From CALMKX01 sp036274895 (GTDB taxonomy: Bacteria; Acidobacteriota; Thermoanaerobaculia; Multivoradales; SZUA-115), in assembly GCA_036274895.1 (NCBI GenBank), contig DASUEU010000049.1, positions 260,654 to 324,653 on the forward strand: a DNA stretch of 64,000 bases, given 5' to 3'. The position numbers and the translations under genes were made by a program. The notes beneath the pieces were generated by a model that saw nothing but the letters and a program-made list of their open reading frames with translations, searched no databases and had not been told where the DNA came from. Shown here piece after piece: positions 8,340 to 15,863 of this stretch. The stretch's first letter is position 1; every line of letters starts with the position of its first letter.

Positions 8340-8840
8340 ATGCTCGAGCTCAAAGCCCTGCCCCGGGAAGCCGTTCCCGCCGCCCTTGACAAGGCCGAGC
8401 ACTACCGTTTCTTGAACGAGCCGAGAGAGGCCGAGAGCATCTGTCTCGACGTGCTGGCCATCGAGCCGGACAATCAGCGGGCCGCGAGGACCCTGCTGCT
8501 CGCCCTGACCGACCAGTTCGACCGCGATCTCGCCGGCATCTTCGACCGCGCCCGCGAGGCCGCTCGCCGGCTCGAGGACGACTACAGCCGCGCCTACTAC
8601 GGGGGCATCGTCTTCGAGCGCGCGGCCAAAGCGCGGCTGCGCCGGGGCGGCCCGCACGCCAACTTCATCGCCCACGACTGGTTGCAGCAGGCCCTGGAGC
8701 ACTTCGAAGCCGCCGAGAAGCTGGCTCCAGCCGGCAATCCGGACGCCACTCTGCGCTGGAACACCTGCGTGCGGCTGTTTCAGAGTAACCCGGCCCTGCG
8801 CTCCGGCACCCCGGAGCTCGAGCACCAGATGCTGGAGTAG
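8340..8840 (+). CDS. TPR-like cytoplasmic protein of the sdh operon
   Basis: A 166-residue, helix-rich protein without signal peptide or membrane segment. Residues 14-50 (ALDKAEHYRFLNEP... ICLDVLAIEPDN) and about 117-150 (FIAHDWLQQALEHFEAAEKLAP) look like tetratricopeptide helices. It follows sdhB after 5 bases and is surely cotranscribed. TPR proteins usually bind partner proteins, so a role in Sdh assembly or regulation is possible, but this is inferred only from position; I do not recognise a named family. Confidence 0.75.
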   Translation: MLELKALPREAVPAALDKAEHYRFLNEPREAESICLDVLAIEPDNQRAARTLLLALTDQFDRDLAGIFDRAREAARRLEDDYSRAYYGGIVFERAAKARLRRGGPHANFIAHDWLQQALEHFEAAEKLAPAGNPDATLRWNTCVRLFQSNPALRSGTPELEHQMLE

Positions 8841-8863
8841 AACCTCTGAAAGGAGAAGACCTC

Positions 8864-9658
8864 ATGAAGTACCCGCAAGCCCTCGGCTTTGTGCTCACTG
8901 GGTTTCTCCTCGCCGCCGTGCCGGGTTGGGCGATCAGCTACGGCCAGCCAGACGGCACGGATCATCCCAACGTCGGCGGCATGGTCGCCGAGCTGGGTCC
9001 GCAGGGGGAGAAGCTGCTGATTTGCTCCGGCACCCTGATCTCACCGACGGTCTTCCTGACCGCCGCGCACTGCACGGCCTACTTGGAGTCGCTGGGCATC
9101 CTGGACGTCTGGGTCACCTTCGAACCCGAGTTCACCGATCGCTCCCGTCTTCACCACGGCACGATGTTTACCCATCCCGAGTACAACCAGGCGCAGTCCG
9201 ATCCCAAGGACATCGCGGTGATCGTTCTCGATCGCGCGGTGCGAGGCATCACCCCGGCCTCGCTGCCGGCGGCCGGCCTCTTCGATCGCATGATGGCGGA
9301 TCACACTTTGAACGGCCAGCGTTTCACGGCGGTGGGCTTCGGCGTGCTCGAGCCCCAGGTCGGCGGCGGGCCACCGGTCTTTCCGGACACCAACCTGCGC
9401 TGGGTCGCGGTCTCTGAGTTCAACGCCCTGAACGCTGTGTGGCTGCGCTTGTCGCAGAATGACGCGACCGGCGACGGTGGCACCTGCTTCGGGGACTCCG
9501 GTGGGCCGAATTTCCTCGGCGCCGGGGCCCAGGAGACGAGCATCGTGGCGGCGTTGACGGTCACCGGCGACTCCATGTGCTTTGCCACCAACGTGGACTA
9601 CCGACTGGACACGCCCCAGGCCAGAGCGTTCCTCGGTCAGTTCGTGATTCTCCCGTGA
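8864..9658 (+). CDS. Secreted trypsin-like serine protease
   Basis: A 264-residue S1-family protease with an N-terminal signal peptide (hydrophobic residues 6-23, likely cleavage after AVPGWA). The catalytic triad is intact: His69 in LTAAHC, Asp116 in DIAVIVL and Ser212 in FGDSGGPN. Four cysteines flank the active site as in other S1 enzymes. It acts outside the cytoplasm on proteins or peptides. A clear AAAGGAG ribosome-binding site precedes ATG 8864; it lies 23 bases after the TPR gene and 10 bases before the cytochrome gene on the same strand, though functional linkage is not obvious. It fits the protein-degrading lifestyle implied by the amino acid transporters further on. Confidence 0.92.
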   Translation: MKYPQALGFVLTGFLLAAVPGWAISYGQPDGTDHPNVGGMVAELGPQGEKLLICSGTLISPTVFLTAAHCTAYLESLGILDVWVTFEPEFTDRSRLHHGTMFTHPEYNQAQSDPKDIAVIVLDRAVRGITPASLPAAGLFDRMMADHTLNGQRFTAVGFGVLEPQVGGGPPVFPDTNLRWVAVSEFNALNAVWLRLSQNDATGDGGTCFGDSGGPNFLGAGAQETSIVAALTVTGDSMCFATNVDYRLDTPQARAFLGQFVILP

Positions 9659-9668
9659 CGGGGTGTGG

Positions 9669-10202
9669 ATGAAGGGTTTACGTGGCTTCGTCGTGGCCCT
9701 GGTTCTGGTGATCTTGGGCTTGCTACTTTTCGTCTATTCGGGCTCCTACGACGTGGCGGCCTCCAGCTCTCCGGGCAAGGCCGAGGAGTGGCTGCTCGAG
9801 TCCATCCGTGAGAGCGGGATCTCGAGCCGCGCTAAGGGCATCAAGGCGCCCGCGCTGGGTAGCCCGGAGCAGGTGCAGCAGGGCTTCGAGCTGTACCGAG
9901 CCCACTGCGTCACCTGCCACGGCGCCCCGGGAGCGCCGCCCGAAGAGCTGGCCATGGGCCTCCACCCCGTACCGCCTGGCCTCTCCTTCCCGAAGGTACA
10001 GAAACGCCCGGACGCCGAGCTGTTCTGGATCGCCAAGCACGGCCTCAAGTTCACCGGCATGCCCGGCTTCGGCATGATGCGAAGCGACGAAGAGCTCTGG
10101 GCCGTGGTCGCCTTCGTTAGAAAGCTCCCCAACCTCTCGCCGGACGACTACCAGCGCATGGCGGAAGCAGGGGAGTCCGAGAGCAGCACCGGCGAGATCT
10201 GA
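9669..10202 (+). CDS. Membrane-anchored c-type cytochrome
   Basis: A 177-residue protein with one N-terminal membrane helix (residues 6-23, VVALVLVILGLLLFVYS) and a single haem-binding motif CVTCH in the context QGFELYRAHCVTCHGAPG. The distal ligand is probably the Met of FTGMPGFGMM, a usual class I cytochrome c feature. It faces the periplasm and carries electrons to an acceptor or oxidase; the partner is not in the window. I prefer ATG 9669 to the GTG at 9663; neither has a strong ribosome-binding site, and the short distance from the protease stop suggests coupling. Confidence 0.87.
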   Translation: MKGLRGFVVALVLVILGLLLFVYSGSYDVAASSSPGKAEEWLLESIRESGISSRAKGIKAPALGSPEQVQQGFELYRAHCVTCHGAPGAPPEELAMGLHPVPPGLSFPKVQKRPDAELFWIAKHGLKFTGMPGFGMMRSDEELWAVVAFVRKLPNLSPDDYQRMAEAGESESSTGEI

Positions 10203-10210
10203 TCCGTTCT

Positions 10211-10238
10211 GGAGTGCGGCGAGCCGTCGCCGCACTCC
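10211..10238. terminator. Hairpin between convergent operons
   Basis: GGAGTGCGGCGA and its exact complement TCGCCGCACTCC enclose a 4-base loop. It begins 8 bases after the cytochrome gene stop. No T-tract follows on either strand, so it may be a factor-assisted or transcript-end stabilising hairpin. Confidence 0.5.
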
Positions 10239-10270
10239 AAAGACACTTCGGTCCGCAACTCCGTCAACCT

Positions 10271-10328
10271 GTCATCCCGACCGAAGCCGAGGGCCGTGGC
10301 GCACCGGCACGAGGGACCGAGGTCCCTC
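10271..10328. repeat. REP-like intergenic palindromic element
   Basis: The stretch starts with TCATCCCGACCGAAGCCGAGGG and ends with the inverted pair GAGGGACC-GA-GGTCCCTC (10311-10328). Palindromic units of the type 'TCATCCCGA...GAGGGA' are frequent scattered intergenic repeats in several high-G+C phyla. Only one copy is in the window, so copy number cannot be judged. Confidence 0.35.
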
Positions 10329-10387
10329 GCTACCGCCGATCGCCGTCAGGTCGGAAGCAACGCGGATCAGCGCTGCCTCGAGCCGAG

Positions 10388-10630
10388 TCACTTGGAGAAG
10401 CGCCCCTCGGGGGCGAGAGTGAGGCCGGGAATCTCCCGCTGTCGGGAGCTGGGGCGGCCCAGCCACTCCAGCAGCCGAGCCTCGATCTGCTCCGGGCTCT
10501 CGTCGGGGAACTTTCGGCGCAGGTTCTCCCGCATCATGTGCTCACCGGTCTCGTAGAGGTCGAACAGCAGGTTCATCCTCTCGAGCACCTTCGGGTCACG
10601 CACCGTTTGCATGCCCCGAATTCTAGTCAT
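10388..10630 (-). CDS. Small hypothetical protein of the PspA-AAA operon
   Basis: An 80-residue charged, mostly helical protein (MTRIRGMQTV, then LERMNLLFDLYETGEHMMRE and a P-E-Q-I-E-A-R-L-L-E-W-L segment). No signal peptide or membrane helix. The ATG at 10630 overlaps the stop of the AAA ATPase gene (ATGA), so it is translated as the last member of that operon. The segment with 'FPDESPEQIEARLLEWL' resembles helical segments of small proteins that bind partners, but I do not recognise a named family. Met7 is an alternative start. Confidence 0.8.
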   Translation of the reverse strand: MTRIRGMQTVRDPKVLERMNLLFDLYETGEHMMRENLRRKFPDESPEQIEARLLEWLGRPSSRQREIPGLTLAPEGRFSK

Positions 10631-12393
10631 CAGAACAGCTTCAGCTCCATCTTGATCGACTCCACCCTGGCCTGGAGGTGGGCGCGGTCGGCGTGTTTGT
10701 AGCGCTCGGGGAGCAGCTCGCGGCTGGTGGATTCGAGCACGGCGACCAGCACCTGCATCTCCCTTTCCTTGGAGTTGGAGAGAGGGATGAAGTCGGTGAA
10801 GGCCGTCTTCAGGTGCTCGGCGCTGACCTCCTTGGCCTCGGCAGCCTCGGCCTCCAGGGTGGCGCGCACCAGCACGGCCTCGAGATCGGAGCCGGAGAGC
10901 CCCAGCAGCTGCTCTTTCGTCGCCACCTCTTCGAGGTCCTGGACGCTGGTCTTCAGGCCCAGCTTCTTGAGCATCACCCGGTAGATCTCGCTGTACTCCT
11001 CGATCGTCTCCGGGTAGAACAGGGGCACGTGCTCCTCGGCGCGGCCCTGGCGCTTCAAGTCCACGGGCAGCAGGTCCGGCCGGCAGGTGATCAGGAACCA
11101 CAGGATCTTGCCGCGGTAGCGGGTGTCGCCCATGAACGAGGCGATCTGGGCGAAGACCCGGTTCTGGGTGCCGGAGTCCCCCTGGGCCTCACGGTTGCCG
11201 AGGGCGGCGTCGGCCTCGTCGATCACCACCCCCACGGGGGTCAGGGCGGCGAGGATCTTCAGGATGCGCTCGAGGTTCGACTCGGTCGAGCCCACCCACA
11301 TCGAGCGGAAGTTCTTGAGCTTGACGCAGGGGAAGCCGATCTCGTGGGCGAAGCACTCGACCAGGAAGGTCTTGGCGCTGCCCACCGGGCCGCAGACGAG
11401 ATAGCCCATGGGCACCGCCGCCGGGTTGCCGCGGGCGATGGCGCGGGCGGCGCGCTTGAGCCGGGCCTTGACCGCCGGCATGCCGGCGACCATCGAGAGG
11501 TCGTACTTGGGCTCGACGTACTCGAGCAGCCCGAGCCCCTCGGTCTCGATCACCTGCTTCTTGATCTTGCGCACCCCGTCGCGGGTGATCTGCTCGCCGT
11601 TGGCGTCGATGCCGTCGAGGATCTGGCCCAGCTGCACGCGGGTGAGGCCGGCGGTGAGGTCGGCGAGCTCCCGGGTGCTGACCTCGGAGCGGGCCTGGTA
11701 CCAGGAGAGAGGGCGCACCGCTTCGAGGTAGGCGATGCGCTCCGTGGTGTCCGGCCGGACGATCTCCAGCTCGCGGGTGGCGTGGGAGCGCACCAGCTTG
11801 GGATCGATCTCCGCCAGACCTTCGGTGACCAGGATGAAGATGACGTTCTTGGCCAGCAGGGTCGGGTCCTGCGACCACTTGCGGAGATAGACCAGCACCG
11901 CCCGGTCCTCGGGGCTGCGGTAGGTGGCGTCTCCGGCCGGCACCAGGGTCTCGGCGAAGGGCAGCAGCAGCACCACCGGCCGAGCGGGCGAAGCCGCCGC
12001 ACAGTGCTTGAAGTAGGAGTCGAGCAGGGCGAAGCAGTTGGCGGCGTCGCGGGGCAGGGCCTGGGCCCAGTTGGTGCCGCGCACCCCGTCGTAGGCCCGC
12101 ACCCGGTCCTCGAAGTGCTTGCGGCCGTCGAGGTTGGAGAAGCCGAGTCCTTCGGCCCGGTTGTAGGTGATCACCGCCGGCCAGCCGGTGAGCAGCTCGC
12201 CGGAGAGGAAGCTCTCGAGCGAGACGAAGCGCAGGCCCTGGCCGCCGCGCACCGGCACCAGGTCGGCGACCGTGCCGTGGATCAGGAAGGTGTTGGCCTG
12301 CTTGGCGCGGACGGTCTTGACCAGATCCGCCGCCCAGGCCGGTACGGCTTCGAGGAAGGGCAGCGCGGCCGGGGCGTCGGCGGTGGTGGTCAT
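10630..12393 (-). CDS. AAA+ ATPase encoded with PspA
   Basis: A 587-residue protein with an N-terminal AAA-like but degenerate region (about residues 15-230; IFILVTEG without a Walker A) and a C-terminal active AAA+ domain. There the Walker A is GPVGSAKT (335-342), Walker B VGVVIDEAD (387-395), sensor-1 region ITCRPD (435-440), arginine-finger region near R448/R451 and sensor-2 helix GLSGSDLEAVLVRA. Residues MWVGST after the Walker A match pore loop 1 of substrate-threading AAA+ proteins. The layout recalls Ycf46-type double AAA proteins. It starts 3 bases after the pspA-like stop and overlaps the small gene downstream. A Vps4-like action on the PspA polymer is an attractive inference, not shown. 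Confidence 0.85.
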   Translation of the reverse strand: MTTTADAPAALPFLEAVPAWAADLVKTVRAKQANTFLIHGTVADLVPVRGGQGLRFVSLESFLSGELLTGWPAVITYNRAEGLGFSNLDGRKHFEDRVRAYDGVRGTNWAQALPRDAANCFALLDSYFKHCAAASPARPVVLLLPFAETLVPAGDATYRSPEDRAVLVYLRKWSQDPTLLAKNVIFILVTEGLAEIDPKLVRSHATRELEIVRPDTTERIAYLEAVRPLSWYQARSEVSTRELADLTAGLTRVQLGQILDGIDANGEQITRDGVRKIKKQVIETEGLGLLEYVEPKYDLSMVAGMPAVKARLKRAARAIARGNPAAVPMGYLVCGPVGSAKTFLVECFAHEIGFPCVKLKNFRSMWVGSTESNLERILKILAALTPVGVVIDEADAALGNREAQGDSGTQNRVFAQIASFMGDTRYRGKILWFLITCRPDLLPVDLKRQGRAEEHVPLFYPETIEEYSEIYRVMLKKLGLKTSVQDLEEVATKEQLLGLSGSDLEAVLVRATLEAEAAEAKEVSAEHLKTAFTDFIPLSNSKEREMQVLVAVLESTSRELLPERYKHADRAHLQARVESIKMELKLF

Positions 12394-12396
12394 CGG

Positions 12397-13149
12397 CTAG
12401 GTTCCCGGCAGCTTCTGGGCCTCGGGCACCTGAGTGCTCTCCGGGAAGGGCGCGGCCTCGGCCACGGCGTCGGCCTTCTTGATTCCCAGCTCGACCTCGA
12501 ACTCGGACAGCAGGGACTGGGCCTGCACGTCGCGGGCCTTGCGCTCCATCTTGATCCTCTCGACGTCGAGGCCGCCGGTCGCCACCTCCACCGCGGCCTT
12601 GCTCTCGGCCACCCGCTGCTTGATCTCGTCGAGGTACTTCTCGGTGGTGGCGGCGGTGTCGTAGGTCTCGAGCTCCTCCAAGGCGCTCGCGGCCTGGCGC
12701 ATGACGTCGGCCTTGCGCGCCTCGTGGATGGCCTTCTGGGCCTCCTGCATCTTGGCCTTGAGCTTGGTCTTGATGTCGTCGACCTGGAGCTGGGCGTTCT
12801 CGAAGGCGTTGCTGGCCGAGGTCAGCTGCTCGCGGGTGGCAGTCAGATCCTGGCGCAACTGGTTCAAGGTCAGGGCGTCGCGCTCGGCGAGCTTCCGGCC
12901 CTCGGGGCTGCCGTCCTTGAGCAGGGCCTGGATCGAGCCCACCACGCTCCTCTCCTTGCGCTCGAGCTCCTCCTTCTCCTGCTCCAGGCGGATCACGGTG
13001 GCCCGGGTCGTCACCAGGATCTGGTTCAACCGGGGCAGGGTATTGCGCATCTCCTCGATGGACTCCTGGAGCATCACCTCCGGGTCCTCGGCGAAGGAGA
13101 TGAAGTAGCCGACCCAGGAACGGATCATCCGCATCAAACGCTTGAACAT
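12397..13149 (-). CDS. PspA/IM30 family membrane-remodelling protein
   Basis: A 250-residue, almost entirely helical coiled-coil protein of the PspA/Vipp1 family, the bacterial ESCRT-III relatives that polymerise on damaged inner membrane. The start MFKRLMRMIRSWVGYFISFAEDPEVML is the family's N-terminal amphipathic helix and D-P-E-x-M motif; the long hairpin (about residues 30-200) includes the ALTLNQL and A-N-A-F-E-N-A segments. The last 30 residues are Pro/Glu-rich and unlike classical PspA. ATG 13149 follows GAGGAGG; an upstream open extension is rejected because it lacks family character. Second gene of the leftward operon, between a coiled-coil protein and an AAA ATPase, with no PspB, PspC or PspF nearby. 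Confidence 0.92.
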   Translation of the reverse strand: MFKRLMRMIRSWVGYFISFAEDPEVMLQESIEEMRNTLPRLNQILVTTRATVIRLEQEKEELERKERSVVGSIQALLKDGSPEGRKLAERDALTLNQLRQDLTATREQLTSASNAFENAQLQVDDIKTKLKAKMQEAQKAIHEARKADVMRQAASALEELETYDTAATTEKYLDEIKQRVAESKAAVEVATGGLDVERIKMERKARDVQAQSLLSEFEVELGIKKADAVAEAAPFPESTQVPEAQKLPGT

Positions 13150-13178
13150 GGGCTTTCGAGCCTCCTCGAGCGACCGGC

Positions 13179-13967
13179 TCAGCCGCCGGTCGCGGACACG
13201 GGATTCTCCTCGACGAAGGGGGCGATGGCTTCGAAGAGGCGTTTCTCCTCGACCCGCTTGCGCAGCTGCCACTCGGTGAGCTTCTCGGTCTCGGCTTCGA
13301 GGGCGCGGCGGTTGGCGGTCATCTTGTCGCGGTTCTTGATCGTCAGGGCGTCGATCTCGGCCTGGAGGGCGGCGTTCTCCTTCTCGAGCTCTTGCGCACG
13401 CTTGGCCAGGCGCTGCTTCAGGAACTCCTCGAAGCGGTCGAGGGCCTGGTCGCGGCGCACGGCGTCCTGGATCACCTCGTGGATGGGCACCGGGCCGGCC
13501 GGGTTCATGCGCAGGAAGCCGAGCAGGGTGGCGGCCTTGGCCTTGCGCTCGAGGTCGGCGAAGCCCTCGGAAGACAGGATCTCGAGGATCTTCAAGGCGG
13601 AGAAGCCGTGGGGGGGATCGGTGATCTTGGCGCTTTGATAGACGCTGGGAAAGTCGGGCAGATCGTCGCCGCTGAGGGGCGGCCCCTCGGCGGCCGGGCC
13701 AGCGGTGGCCGCTGCCGGAGCTGCGGCGGGGCTCGCCGTGGGCGTGGCGGCCGGTTTGGGCTCGTCCTCGATCGGCCCGACTCCCGGGATGCTGCGCAGG
13801 ATCGCGGCGAGGTCGGGGGGAGGCGCCGCCTGCCGGGGCGCTCCACCCGCGAGACCGGCCGGGGGCCGGGCCGGGCTCGCGGCCGGAGTGGGGGAGGGCG
13901 CTCCCGCGGCGGGTTCCTCCTCCACTTCCACCAGCTTCATCTTCTGGAGAACCTCTTTCAGGCCCAT
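13179..13967 (-). CDS. Coiled-coil protein heading the PspA-AAA operon
   Basis: A 262-residue cytoplasmic protein in three parts: a short N-terminal helix (MGLKEVLQKMKLVEVEEE), a Pro/Ala-rich flexible region (about residues 20-100), a small globular segment (SVYQSAKITDPPHGFSALKILEIL, then a helical ATLLGFLRMNP region) and a long C-terminal coiled coil (about 165-245) with E-x-x-N-A-A-L-Q-A-E-I-D-A-L heptads. ATG 13967 has a GAGGA ribosome-binding site; the open frame continues upstream but with shadow-like composition. It starts the operon, ends 29 bases before the PspA start, and may serve as adaptor for the polymer or the ATPase. No named family recognised. Confidence 0.82.
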   Translation of the reverse strand: MGLKEVLQKMKLVEVEEEPAAGAPSPTPAASPARPPAGLAGGAPRQAAPPPDLAAILRSIPGVGPIEDEPKPAATPTASPAAAPAAATAGPAAEGPPLSGDDLPDFPSVYQSAKITDPPHGFSALKILEILSSEGFADLERKAKAATLLGFLRMNPAGPVPIHEVIQDAVRRDQALDRFEEFLKQRLAKRAQELEKENAALQAEIDALTIKNRDKMTANRRALEAETEKLTEWQLRKRVEEKRLFEAIAPFVEENPVSATGG

Positions 13968-14019
13968 CGCTTGCGTCCTCTCGGCCGGCGTCCGTCTTTT
14001 CTGTGACTTACGGATCGGC

Positions 14020-14048
14020 AGCCTAAGACCCCCGCCCGGGAGTGTCAA
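14020..14048 (-). promoter_or_regulatory. Candidate promoter of the PspA-AAA operon
   Basis: Read on the minus strand, TTGACA (14048-14043) is followed after 17 bases by TAGGCT (14025-14020). Transcription would start near 14013, giving a leader of about 45 bases before the coiled-coil gene. It lies in the 265-base divergent spacer shared with the ABC-OmpA operon, for which TACACT at 14183-14188 could be a -10 element. Confidence 0.45.
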
Positions 14049-14232
14049 GGCGGGGCGGGATGCGGGCCGTCCTACGCGGAGGAGAGACTGGAGATTCCTC
14101 GATGGAACGTCCCGGCTCCACTTCGCGTATCGCAGGGCATGGCCGGGGGGCTCGGGAGCCCGTGGGCTCCGCTCCTGTGCGGTACACTCTGCTGCGCTGT
14201 AGCGAACCAATGAGAAGAGAGGGCTCCAGACG

Positions 14233-15027
14233 ATGACAGCTCGCGACGGGACCGCGGTCTTCGCGCCCAACCGCACGGTCTCGCCGGCGGCGATGAAGAT
14301 CCTGATCGGCGTCCAGGCGGTGGTGGCACTGCTGCTGTGGGTCTTTTCCCCCTTCAAGGTTCTGCCCCGACCCCTCGAAGTGGTCACGGCCTTGAAGGAG
14401 CTGTGGCTCACCCAGGGCTTGGGGCCGGAGCTGTTCACCAGCCTGCGCCTCAACCTGACGGCCCTGACCCTCTCGTTGCTGATCTCGCTCGGCCTCGCCT
14501 ACCTGACGGTGGTGCCCTTCTTCCGGCCGATCGTAGCGGTGATCTCCAAGCTGCGCTTCCTGTCGTTGACCGGCCTCACGCTGGTCTTCACCCTCCTGGT
14601 CGGGGGCGGCTTCCCCCTCAAGGTCAGCCTCTTGACCTTCGGCATGACGGTGTTCTTCGTCACCTCGATGGCGGCCGTGGTGGCCGAGATCCCCCGAGAC
14701 CAGTTCGACTACGCCCGTACCCTGCGCATGAGCGAGTGGCGGGTTGTGGGCGAGGTGGTGGTGCTCGGCACGGTGGACAAGGCGGTCGAGGCCCTGCGCC
14801 AGAACGCCGCCATCGGCTGGATGATGCTCACCATGGTCGAAGGCATCTCCCGCTCGGAGGGGGGCCTCGGCGCCTTGCTGCTCAACCTCAACAAGCACCT
14901 CGACCTGCCCAAGGTCTTCGCCATCCAGCTCTTCATCCTGGGGGTGGGCATCCTCCAGGACTACGCCATCGGCGGGCTCGGGCGCCTGGTCGCTCCCCAC
15001 GCGGTCCTCGCCCGGGAGCGGAGGTAA
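14233..15027 (+). CDS. ABC transporter permease (TauC/SsuC type)
   Basis: A 264-residue inner-membrane permease of the BPD_transp_1 family with about six helices. The cytoplasmic EAA-like loop that docks on the ATPase is visible as DYARTLRMSEWRVVGEVVV, and the following segment ALRQNAAIGWMMLTMVEGISRSEGGLGALL is typical of taurine/nitrate-type permeases. It starts the rightward operon; ATG 14233 is preceded by AAGAGAGG. The ATPase gene begins 2 bases after its stop. The substrate is unknown; the usual binding-protein partner seems to be the OmpA-fused protein two genes on. Confidence 0.9.
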   Translation: MTARDGTAVFAPNRTVSPAAMKILIGVQAVVALLLWVFSPFKVLPRPLEVVTALKELWLTQGLGPELFTSLRLNLTALTLSLLISLGLAYLTVVPFFRPIVAVISKLRFLSLTGLTLVFTLLVGGGFPLKVSLLTFGMTVFFVTSMAAVVAEIPRDQFDYARTLRMSEWRVVGEVVVLGTVDKAVEALRQNAAIGWMMLTMVEGISRSEGGLGALLLNLNKHLDLPKVFAIQLFILGVGILQDYAIGGLGRLVAPHAVLARERR

Positions 15028-15029
15028 CC

Positions 15030-15854
15030 ATGGCGCAGGGATACGAGAAAGGTGCACCGATCCTCCAATGCCAGGGGATCCAGCGGATCCTCGGCGGCAA
15101 CCTCATCTTGGGTGGCATCGACCTGACCATCCGCGACATCATCCGCCCCGGGCACACCACCGGCCAGGTGGTCGGCCTGCTGGGGCCCTCCGGCATCGGC
15201 AAGACCGTGCTCTTCCGTACCCTCGCGGGTCTCGACAAGCCGGACGCCGGCCAGGTGCTGATCGGCGACCCGCCCCGGCCGGTGGAGCGGGGGATGGTCG
15301 GTGTCGTGGCACAGCACTATCCCCTCTTCGCCCACCGCACGGTGATGGGCAACCTGGTGCTCGCCGGGCGCCTCGCCGGACTCTCCCAGGCCGCGGCCAG
15401 GGACAAGGCCCGCGGCTTCCTCCAGCGCTTCGGGCTCGAGGATCGCGACAAGCTCTACCCGATCCAGCTCTCGGGGGGCCAGCGCCAGCGGGTCTCCATC
15501 GCCCAGCAGTTCATGTCGAGCGAGCACTTCCTGTTGCTCGACGAGCCCTTCTCGGGCCTCGACCCGGTGCAGGTGGACAACGTCTGCGAGCTGTTGGCCG
15601 AAGTGGCGACGATGCACGAGCACAACACCATCATCGTGGTCACCCACGACATCAGCGCCGCTGTCGAAGTCTCGGACACCATCTTCCTCTTGGGCCGAGA
15701 CCGCGACCAAGCCGGTAGGATCGTGCCCGGCGCCAAGATCCAGGCCGAGATCGACCTGATGGAGCGGGGCCTCGCCTGGCGCCACGGCATCACCACCACG
15801 CCGGAGTTCGCGGAGGTCGTGCGGGAGATCCGCCTCCGCTTCGTCAACCTCTGA
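15030..15854 (+). CDS. ABC transporter ATP-binding protein
   Basis: A 274-residue ABC ATPase with all motifs: Walker A GPSGIGKT, Q-loop VVAQHY, signature LSGGQRQR, Walker B LLLDEPFSGLD and the H-loop VVTHD. It energises the permease encoded just before it. The C-terminal extension after the H-loop (RDQAGRIVPGAKIQAEIDLMERGLAWR) is about 50 residues long and resembles that of nitrate/taurine transporter ATPases. ATG 15030 has a GGAGG ribosome-binding site only 5 bases upstream. Confidence 0.93.
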   Translation: MAQGYEKGAPILQCQGIQRILGGNLILGGIDLTIRDIIRPGHTTGQVVGLLGPSGIGKTVLFRTLAGLDKPDAGQVLIGDPPRPVERGMVGVVAQHYPLFAHRTVMGNLVLAGRLAGLSQAAARDKARGFLQRFGLEDRDKLYPIQLSGGQRQRVSIAQQFMSSEHFLLLDEPFSGLDPVQVDNVCELLAEVATMHEHNTIIVVTHDISAAVEVSDTIFLLGRDRDQAGRIVPGAKIQAEIDLMERGLAWRHGITTTPEFAEVVREIRLRFVNL

Positions 15855-15863
15855 GGAGAGAGC

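Noticed and set aside
10678..13638. Very long open frame on the plus strand opposite the PspA and AAA genes
   Set aside because: It is antisense to three well-supported genes, has a Gly/His/Ala-rich shadow composition typical of high-G+C DNA and no domain.
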